In this document: positions 56,550 to 64,000 of the stretch, in pieces
Layout: the number at the start of each line of letters is the position of its first letter
Numbering within the stretch: the stretch's first letter is position 1
Assembly: GCF_024139115.2 (NCBI RefSeq)
Contig: NC_085140.1
Location: 336,413,099-336,477,098 of the forward strand
Length of the DNA stretch: 64,000 nt
Reading direction: 5' to 3'
Origin: Armigeres subalbatus
Lineage: Eukaryota; Arthropoda; Insecta; Diptera; Culicidae
Notes under the pieces: model-generated
What the model saw: only the letters and a program-made list of their open reading frames with translations
Databases searched by the model: none
What the model was told of the DNA's origin: nothing
Made by a program: the position numbers and the translations under genes

Positions 56550-57930
56550 CTCCATCGATCAATGCAAGGCCTTGCGCAAATAAAGGAACAGCCTTGGAAA
56601 AAATGTGGAAGAATGCCATCGCAACACCCAGTATTAACGCAACTCCCAGAAACCGAAAAGCCGAAAACCCCATGTTGGAAGTGCGGTGAGCTTGACTACA
56701 CCCGTAACGTGACTGACCCTTCGTCAATCACAATTGCACTAAGCGTCACACCTCAGGTGGAGAAGAAGGCTCTGGCGTGTTTTGCGGTAACTGAATTCCA
56801 CAAAAAGTTCTAAGGAATGCGCTTCGATCGATCACCCACATCTCCTCCCAGTCTACAGCGCGATCAGAGTGTAGCGATAGGCTGTCACTTTTTGCTGACG
56901 ACCTATCGCGATCGATGGCAAGCCAAAGCAGACCAGATGCCGTACACGTGGAAGCAGAAGTTAGAGCGATTCTTGAAGATACTTTGCGGAGCCTATCAGT
57001 AACGATCAACATGATAGCAGGGGTTCCTTCTCAACGGCTGGCCATCAAACATGAAGAAACTCACCGATCTTGCTGTGAAGAAATTCTACGCCCGCCGACT
57101 CCAGCTCAAAAATAACCGTGTGATGTTGGGCGATCGAATCGTTGTTTCCCAAAGGTACAGCGAGCAAATTCTCCGGCAGCTACACCGCGGTCATCCTGGT
57201 ATGTATCGTATAAAATTCGTTGCTTGATATTGCTTCTACTGGCCGAAAGTGGATGATGACGAGAAGCAGTACGTACGAAAGTGCAAAGTCTGCTCTGCTG
57301 CTTTGCACCAAGGAAGAATCCTGGGACCGAATGCAGATTGATTATGCTGGAATGGTCGATGGATTCTTTTACCTGTACATCGTGGACGCCTTTTCAAAAG
57401 TTTCCGGCAACGCACCATCATCGCTACTGCCACAATCGAATTACTTCGAGAGATGTTCGCTCGCTATGGAAATCAGCAATGGAACACAAATCGTCAGCGA
57501 CATTTTCCAGCGGTTCTGCCGTAGCCACGGATTTACACACCTGCGATTTGTGGATTCCTTACAGCGCAGACTGGAGAAGTTGAGTGAAGGATGAAGACCA
57601 TCAACTCTCGAACATCTCCAAACATTGCTCTCTGAACCGATCGCCGCCCAGCAAGAACTCACCCCACATGATATCTCCAGCAGAAACATTTCTTGGCAGG
57701 CCAGTGATCTACTTTGAATATACTGAAGAAATCAGTTCCAACTCCAACCGTTTAAAACCAACAGTTCAATCATCGACATGGAACAATTCATCGTAAATTT
57801 CAGTCTGATGATCAGGTTTACGTTGAGAATATCACAACGGAAACCAGAAGTCGTGGAAACAGAGCGTGATCATCGAACTTCAACGTGAACTACAACGTCC
57901 TTTTGGTCCTTGGCGGACGCAACAGGTTGA
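56550..57930 (+). pseudogene. Gypsy (Ty3) retrotransposon fragment: knuckle, RNase H tail, integrase
   Basis: CWKCGELDYTRN (about 56670) is a Gag zinc knuckle with its last cysteine altered. Shortly after, EAEVRAILEDTLRSL and TINMIAGV (about 56950-57020) belong to the RNase H-integrase spacer. Then come the HHCC finger pieces LHRGHPGMYRI (about 57180) and CKVCS (about 57285), and the integrase core with IDYAGMVDGFFYLYIVDAFSK (split; first aspartate, about 57338). Then AFSK..NGTQIVSDIF and FCRSHGFTHLRF (about 57475-57550). Protease and RT are missing. Several frameshifts. Confidence 0.7.
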
Positions 57931-58464
57931 TCCGTACCCACACCAACAAAATTGGTCCTCGTACAAATGCATCCGGTGACAGCAGTGTTGGTTTGTGTTG
58001 GTAATAAAAATAAATATTAAAATGACAAAAATCATAAAAACTCCTCGGATTTGTTAAAGAATATTTTGAAAATATTATTTTTGGGCAAAAAATTCGAGGG
58101 GGGAGCCATAATTATTTTTAAATATTTGGATCGGCCTAAGTTTGTATTGAAATTATAATACATCCGCCATTACGCATTTTTGTCCGAGGTACACCCTGGG
58201 GCCAGCGAAGATACCCCCAGGGGTACATGTTCACCAGGTTGAGAACCGTTGGCTTACAGAAAGCAAGACTGCAGCATCCGCGGAATAGAAGACATTTATC
58301 CTGGTTGAACGAGTACGACATGTTTCAAATGGGGATGTTGCAGAGCAGTATACCATAATAAAAAAAGACAGAATCACCGTCTTCGACCTGAGGTGGCACA
58401 GACTGAACACATAACATCTAGCAAGAGACAACGGAAATAACATTTACCTAACAACAAGTGAACC
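57931..58464. repeat. Repeat remnants; hAT-like end near 58180-58250
   Basis: The minus strand reads GGTTCTCAACCTGGTGAACA then TACCCCTGGGGG, a phrase typical of hAT-type ends. No partner end found. Confidence 0.35.
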
Positions 58465-58570
58465 GGTGGAGAACTTTTCGCTTTACGGAAAGTTTGCTTC
58501 TTAACCGGGCGGGAATCAAACCCACTCTCCACAGCACATGCGTCTAAACGATTGACGTCGCTAGCCGCGA
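58465..58570 (-). repeat. tRNA-like SINE fragment, minus strand
   Basis: Minus strand: GGGCTTCGCGGCTAGCGACG (A-box region) and GGGTTTGATTCCCGCCC (B box and T-arm). The middle is too diverged for a working tRNA. Confidence 0.4.
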
Positions 58571-59136
58571 AGCCCACAATTTTGCTATGCTGGAAATCAA
58601 CATCTTTTCGTATACTCATGCTTTAACTAACCGTCATCACAGAGGAGCACAACCTCATTAGTCAGTTTTTCTGGAGTTATCGCACAACAATCATCATGTT
58701 GTACCTAAATATCAACGAAAAAGTTTACAATTTATATACATGGTAGTAACGCTACTATTTTTCAAATTAGCAATCTGAATTACCAAATGAATCTAATGAC
58801 TGCAAGCGTATGCCTGCGATGGTGTCATAATGGCCAAAAGACTTGATAACCAATTAGTGACAGTGTCAAACAAAAAGTTCACCAACATTTCGCAACATTT
58901 TTGGTTTTTTTAAATGTAAATAACTGTGAGGGACTGCATGAACATTTCTTTCAACGTTTTTGAGGCTACTATTCTGGGATTAACAAAATCAGAGCATACG
59001 ATCAACTGCCAGAGGACTGCTCTCGAGTTGCCATTTCTAAGCTAATCAACGACTTCCAGATCACTGATAAATTAGGAAAACTAACACATCTACATGAAAA
59101 AGTTCGTTGTATCACGGTTTACGTTAGTAGTTATTA
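58571..59136. other. Unassigned stretch
   Basis: No recognised gene or element. Confidence 0.35.
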
Positions 59137-60221
59137 TTAACAAAACTCCAAAACTAAAAGAGTACCTCGTATTGTAGAACGTCGCATCAAACAAAATATA
59201 TCTTCTTGACAAAAAACACAAAACAACGATGGAAAGTTCCCAACGTTGCCAAAGCATAGTGCATCTATTGTGTTGTTAGTCAGCATCCATACAAAATTAG
59301 AACGAATCAGCTTTTTATTGAAGCGTTGTTTCTGGTGGGTTACCTTATAGTTCACAAACGATGCCGCACAGTTTGTTCTCATCTCATTTCAAAAAACGAA
59401 ACAAAATAATCATATCTCTTAAAATTACTTCTTCTACCATTATTACACGTCTATAGTTAGTATTATATGTGTTACTTCCTTTTCTTCTTCCCATCAACTA
59501 CTAACTCTCAACAATCGTTATTCACATTCTTAAAAGAGAGAGAGAGAAAAAGAAAATAAGAATTAGTTTATTCAAATAAAAGTTCTTTAAATTTTGCACT
59601 TCACGCGCTAGCTTTCTTGTCCTAGGTTGCTAAGAACGAACAAAATTTGCATGCGGTTCACGGTTTGGTATGCTAAAAGTTTGTTCGAAGCAGTATTTTT
59701 TTCATCTAATCTCGTCAGTTATAGAAGTTCCTACATTGCTATGGGTTAGTTTTGGGGTGGGTCAGTTGACAAATCAATACAATTGAGAGGATCTTAGTTT
59801 TGGAGGTCGATGAGCAAGTCCGGGTAGCAACTCGTAGATCCAACGGTTACCCTACGACTTCCTCACCAGTACGACCAAACCAGTGTGAAACGGTGTTAGA
59901 AACAATAGGAAGGGTATTAAAGATGCCTTGCTTCGTCATTCCACTGCTCCGTTGGGGTTGCGATATGTATAGAGTTAAAAGGTATGCACACGGTTTTAGA
60001 GAGGATAGGGACATGCACAAGTACATACACAACGCAAGCACGCATTCAGCAAGAGAGTAGGCAATCGCGCAGCGTCCGGTCAGGTTGATTATGTTTATCG
60101 CTTGGTGATAGTGATGGTGTTGGTGACGGTTAGGGTTGTTGTACAACAGGTTGTAAATGAATGTGAGCGGGCGGGCGGGCTGGTGGCGGCTGAGTTGTTG
60201 AAGATGCTGCAGCAAAGACGT
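59137..60221 (-). other. Probable 3' UTR of the skywalker orthologue
   Basis: It directly follows the stop codon (minus strand) and contains AATAAA hexamers on the minus strand near 59572 and 59312, plus an (AG)n run at 59537-59550. Its true end cannot be fixed from sequence. Confidence 0.45.
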
Positions 60222-60363
60222 TCACGCACCTACGAATCCGTACACTTCGAGCACTCGTATTTCGAAATCACCGGAAACGCACAGCGGCGGGTTGTTGAAT
60301 GTCTGGCAGCGGTCCGTTTTGCCGAAGCGGATGTTCTCGTCCATCCAGATCGCTTGTCCTTGA
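60222..60363 (-). CDS. sky: sky last coding exon
   Basis: Acceptor TTCCACAG precedes TCAAGGACAAG. It completes a glycine codon from the previous exon and encodes QGQAIWMDENIRFGKT to VYGFVGA and TGA (60222-60224). Confidence 0.9.
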
Positions 60364-62395
60364 CTGTGGAATAAAGAAAATTTTAAAAAATAGTTAGAAA
60401 AATGCGATTTTTATGTAAACGTGTCTTTTTTTTCTCTCAAATTATAACATTGGTAGGTAGTATAGCGAAGTATTATAACATTTGAATGCTGTGACATGGA
60501 GCATGGAATATCTGAGAACTTTCCCGATTTTGTAGTTCTGTATAAAGCGTGAGGTTCTAAGACTAAGCGAAGTCCGTTGTTTGTTTGGGCGGTGATAAAC
60601 TCATTGGTAGTTTTATGGAAGAATGTATGCACAAATTCCAAAAAAAAATAGTAATTTAAAACTGGATGGCACCATTTAAGATAAAGTGGACAAGATGGGT
60701 CAGTGTAGTTTTTGAGCAGCGTACATCTAAACGCAGAGGATAAGCTTTTGTAAGAAGAATAATTTGGTTCTACTTTATTGTCACTCGATATGAGGATAAA
60801 TTTTCATTTTGATAGAGTATGGCAAGAAACAATATTTTTTCAGCTATGTTTCTTATGCGCAACACACTTTCTATACAATTTTTAAAGTAAATATCGCGTG
60901 AAAAAATGTCACTCATCTTTTAGGTGCCTACTTTTCTTTTATCTATTTGCTCGCAACAAGTTGCATTCGACGCAAAATCCTGTCCCATTGTTTCCTATTG
61001 AAAATTGGCCAAAATACATTTTCAGAAAAATATATTAAGCTCGTTTAGTGGAATGTATTAAACCGTCTAAGACGAATTAAGTACTGTCCATTTAATTCCA
61101 CCAGTTAAGTTAACTGGTGGAATTAAATGGACAGTACTTAATTCGTCTTAGACGGTGCAAAATACATTTTTTTACGTAAAAGTCGAAAATGTCACTCATT
61201 TTTCAAACACTTATCCTTAACCAGGAATTAGCTCCATAGCCCCAAGTAGTGATTTACCCTAATTAAGTGCATATTCTCTTATATTTTTTTATTTGGATGT
61301 TTGTGGAAATGTGATTTTCTAAAGCTTCCTCAAACATCACATACAATTAAGGTACAGTTAAAATTTGATCCACGAGATTAGCACTTGCATAAGGATCCTA
61401 AATATCGGTGGTCCAAAAGATACTTAAACAGTTTTTCAAATACAAACTGATAATATGTATGTTCAATGATTTATAATAAATTAGAACATAGTTAAACAAT
61501 TTAACCAATTTAAAAAAAAATATTTGAAGAAAAAACTTACCCTCCCCCGATCGTTATCATCTTGGAGTCGGCGGCCATAAATAATTCGGACGCGTGTCCC
61601 AGTCCCTTGTCACCTTCAATGCCGACCCAGGGATACTTCGCGCGTTCCGGATAGAGAGAGAACAGGAACGTTTCGCCGGTGCCAAAATACGCCTGCCGTT
61701 GGCCACGGTCGTCCTTGAGGTTACGCTCGAACCACCGCGATGAACAGTAGGCACCGAACACCTATGGGTATTGGAAATAAAAAAAAAGTTCAATTTAAAA
61801 CCAATGGGATTTTCACGGTATCCGAAATTACCTCATTGTTGCAGGTTTTGATCATCAGCAGTGTGGGTTCATGTTGCTCAACTCGAACGTAGAATGTCGT
61901 CAGTGAGCATCCGTGCTCCTCCGTTGTGTAGAGCAGTACGGGTTGGTACATTGTTATTCTAACTGGCAGCCAGGACCAAAGCGTAAAAAGCTGCCGGTGG
62001 TTTAGAGAACAAGAGAAAAAACAATTAAAGAATATAGCTTTCATTATTACTGACACAAACTTGGAGACAAAAGAAATAAAACGACATTGACGGAAACAGA
62101 AAATAATGGTAAGCTATCACGACACAGTACGAAATAAATTAGGTTCAAGGGTAAAACTAGCATTTAACTGGACATACTAAGAAGACTGCCGAGAAACGCT
62201 TCCAATTGTGATAGACAGAAACCGAACAGAAAGGAGGAAATAAGTCTTCTTAATATGTCATCTTTGAGGCCGAGACAAAGGACTTTGAATCGAATTAATT
62301 ACCACGTGCAAAGCAAATAATCCCTAATTGAATTAATCGCGAATGTTAGCAGTTAGAACTTACGTCATCCTGATCACAAACTTTGCTCTTTATTG
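60222..62395 (-). CDS. sky: TBC1D24/skywalker orthologue, C-terminal TLDc part (partial gene)
   Basis: Skywalker is a TBC-domain Rab GTPase activator (Rab35 in flies) controlling synaptic vesicle sorting at endosomes. TBC1D24 is the vertebrate counterpart. Exons on the minus strand are 62364-62395 (likely microexon), 61832-61990, 61541-61761 and 60222-60363. The last three encode LFTLWSWLPVRITMYQPVLL..., VFGAYCSSRWFERNLKDDRG with FGTGETFLFSLYPERAKYPW, and GQAIWMDENIRFGKTDRCQT with FNNPPLC and FEIRVLEVYGFVGA before TGA. This is the C-terminal TLDc fold ending in VYGFVG as in the fly protein I recall. Phases agree (0, 0, 2). Donors are GTAATT and GTAAGT. The TBC domain and start codon lie beyond 64000. 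Confidence 0.9.
60364..61540 (-). other. sky last intron, with repeat and palindrome
   Basis: 1,177 bp. It holds a fragment (60955-61010, GCATTCGACGCAAAATCCTG) shared with 25990-26070 and, at 61062-61156, the perfect palindrome listed separately. Nothing coding. Confidence 0.6.
61062..61156. repeat. Perfect 95-bp palindrome, 47-bp arms and 1-nt loop
   Basis: ACCGTCTAAGACGAATTAAG onward, centre G at 61109, with the exact complement ending at 61156. The end motif resembles the MITE at 26379 (TAAGACGA). Confidence 0.9.
61541..61761 (-). CDS. sky: sky TLDc exon with GTGETF motif
   Basis: Acceptor CCATAG, donor GTAAGT. Encodes VFGAYCSSRW through SELFMAADSKMITIGGG, phase 0 in and phase 2 out. Confidence 0.92.
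61832..61990 (-). CDS. sky: sky TLDc exon with VRITMYQPVLLYTTEEHG
   Basis: 159 nt, acceptor ACCGGCAG, donor GTAATT, phase 0 at both ends. Encodes LFTLWSWLPVRI to LLMIKTCNNE. Confidence 0.9.
62364..62395 (-). CDS. sky: sky candidate 32-nt microexon
   Basis: Reads ..IKSKVCDQDD before donor GTAAGT, after acceptor CCCAACCCAAG. Its phase (2 in, 0 out) joins the next exon to give CDQDD-LFTLW. The length depends on the acceptor chosen; a longer exon is blocked upstream by the in-frame TAA unless another AG is used. Confidence 0.5.
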
Positions 62396-63042
62396 CTTGG
62401 GTTGGGAAAACTCCCATCGATAAAACTCTCACATCCGGCGAATGGGCACCCTGTTCCCATCAGGAGTAGATTTTTCGAATTTCATAAAGCCAGATCAATT
62501 AACGGAGGTAGAAATTTTAGCAATATCCACATCAAAGCAAAGTGGAACCACGGCAATTTGCAAAAAAATAAAATAAAATCAGTTGTGGGAGGCAGCGTCA
62601 AGTCCAATCAATGGTTCAGTCCACCGAAAGTAGATTAAATCGTACGCCCCCGCAGGCAGAGATTTTATCGATAGGATATTTTGTCGGTTGGGATTCGTTA
62701 GTTTCGATGGTGAAGAATTTGTTGATTAATGAGTTCAATTGATTGGTTAGTATTTTTCCATTGAAAAGCAGCGTGAAATAGAGAAAGGGATAGGAAGACA
62801 AAAATGAATTAGACGTGATTAGGGGAAACACATATTTACACAGATATAAAGTGATGAATGGTTCAGATTAGGTACAGCTTGAAACACACTAAATAATCAG
62901 TTTTATTTCAACTCAACAATGAACTTATCAACACGGAATGGAGTACAATCATAATGGCATGTATGATTCCAATCATTTAGTCAGAGTTTGACTCATTTGT
63001 CAGAAAGCCTTTAAGGAATCGGATTTTTCAAAAGGCTAAGGT
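62396..63042. other. sky upstream intron sequence, nothing recognised
   Basis: No further sky exon could be identified here. Open frames at 62393-62638 and 62616-62831 carry no motif. Confidence 0.4.
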
Positions 63043-63055
63043 AGACTTAATAAAG

Positions 63056-63602
63056 TGTGGGCCCTCCTTAGCCATGCGGTAAGACGCGCGGCTACAAAGC
63101 AAGACCATGCTGAGGGTGGCTGGGTTCGATTCCCGGTGCCGGTCTAGGCAATTTTCGGATTGGAAATTGTCTCGACTTCCCTGGGCATAAAAGTATCATC
63201 ATGTTAGCCTCATGATATACGAATGCGAAAATGGTAACCTGGCTTAGAAACCTCGCAGTTAATAACTGTGGAAGTGATTATAGAATGAAGCCCGTGGTGA
63301 ATTTCAAATTCACCACACGTTTATCTACAAACATTTCCAAAAGCCCAAATCTGGCGTAATAGTTTTCGTACAGTGCCGAAACTCAAATTATGATTATTCA
63401 GCTTAACTAAGCAAACGATCTACCATTATTTCAGCCCTATACGCGTTATGGTGTTTTCATCTCGTGCTCTTGAAAAAAATATTGGAAAAACACGTGGTTT
63501 ACAAAATGGCCGATATCTGGCTTCATTGTATAATCATCTTAATGAACACTAAGCTGCGAGGCGGCTCTGTCCCAGTGTGGGGATGTGATGCCAATAAGAA
63601 GA
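63056..63602 (+). mobile_element. Feilai: Feilai SINE interrupted by a MITE
   Basis: It has the same tRNA-like head (GGTTCGATTCCCGG B box), body and (GAA)n end as 32575-32864. A 13-bp duplication AGACTTAATAAAG lies at 63043-63055 and 63603-63615. The 262-bp insertion at 63275-63536 splits it. Confidence 0.9.
63275..63536. mobile_element. 262-bp MITE with TGATTATA ends, inside Feilai
   Basis: Left TGATTATAGAATGAAGCCCG, right read inward TGATTATACAATGAAGCCAG. Just inside the left end is a small hairpin, GTGGTGAATTTCAAATTCACCAC. The Feilai copy at 32575 shows the uninterrupted target (GAAGTGCTCAATG). Confidence 0.8.
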
Positions 63603-63615
63603 AGACTTAATAAAG

Positions 63616-63970
63616 CACCGTAATTTTCCTACAACTTTGTTGAACAGTTTGTTGCTCGAATTTCACTAGATATGGAGCAGAAGCGCTAGTTACACTAACC
63701 TATTCGAAAATATAATTCAGTAAATTAAGTGATACTATTTGCAAATGATTCAAATTCTGACTAAATAATCGGAACCTGGTCATTTATATTTAAGGTTCCC
63801 CCAGACAACGTTGTTCATCTGAATGATAATTGAAGCTAATATTGCTCATGGAAGCAGATACAAATATCTCTTGCGAGATATAGCTTGAATAGTTTTTTCG
63901 AGTGGCAGCAGCATCAAGAGTTGCACCATTCTCTGAATAATATAAGATTATAAGATGGCGAAGGGTTTCC
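63616..63970. repeat. Partial relative of the 18382 hairpin element
   Basis: CCTACAACTTTGTTGAACAG, AATTTCACTA and GCGCTAGTTACACTAAC in 63625-63710 follow the order of words in the arm of the MITE at 18382-18805. The remainder to the window end is unassigned. Confidence 0.45.
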
Positions 63971-64000
63971 TACTACATGGTTAGTTCAATGGATGAGTTC

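Noticed and set aside
1..64000. Endogenous copies of RNA viruses (flavivirus or rhabdovirus-like)
   Set aside because: No open or broken frame resembled viral polymerase, nucleoprotein or glycoprotein motifs; all polymerase-like pieces belong to retrotransposons.

Overview
The window looks like mosquito nuclear DNA, almost certainly from an Aedes species. It carries two copies of a tRNA-derived SINE that I recognise as Feilai, a full-length Jockey-clade retrotransposon that I recognise as JuanA, RTE/JAM1-like, LOA-like, BEL/Pao and Gypsy remnants, dozens of MITEs, and spliced insect genes with very long transposon-filled introns. Ae. aegypti is the likeliest species; that is inference from memory of these families. 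There are no bacterial features and no CRISPR array.

Only two host genes can be supported. (1) A PITH-domain protein (PITHD1 orthologue, + strand) has three coding exons at 31018-31340, 43724-43828 and 43893-44103, giving 212 codons with intact splice sites. Its first intron is 12.4 kb and full of transposons. (2) The C-terminal TLDc part of the TBC1D24/skywalker orthologue lies on the - strand. Its coding exons are 61832-61990, 61541-61761 and 60222-60363, probably with a 32-nt microexon at 62364-62395. The rest of that gene lies beyond the right edge.

Layout. 1-1440: minus-strand non-LTR fragments. 1440-5590: mostly unassigned, with one tRNA-like SINE, a weak first-exon candidate and a possible Gypsy 5' end. 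5604-7815: related MITEs in opposite orientations. 7931-12460: complete but frameshifted JuanA between perfect 15-bp target duplications. 13215-17215: a ~151-bp satellite split by a 1.8-kb terminal-inverted-repeat element. 18163-19996: RTE pseudogene interrupted by a 424-bp hairpin element. 20775-30440: TIR elements, a hAT-like element, fold-back MITEs and an inverted SINE pair. 31018-44103: PITHD1. Its intron holds what looks like one hAT-type insertion (33359-43006, matching 8-bp duplications) that has itself collected a mariner relic, MITEs and a dead BEL/Pao element. 44796-46592: a fold-back element with a TTAA-flanked piggyBac-like element inside one arm. 47139-58600: MITEs, RTE, CR1/L2-like and Gypsy wreckage and weak exon candidates. 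59100-63970: the skywalker 3' end with introns holding a perfect 95-bp palindrome and an interrupted Feilai.

I found no protein-coding system that looks new. The unusual content is structural: nested insertions whose order can be read from target duplications, several perfect hairpins of 78-95 bp (one family present twice with 4-bp duplications), and MITE families that I cannot assign to a superfamily.
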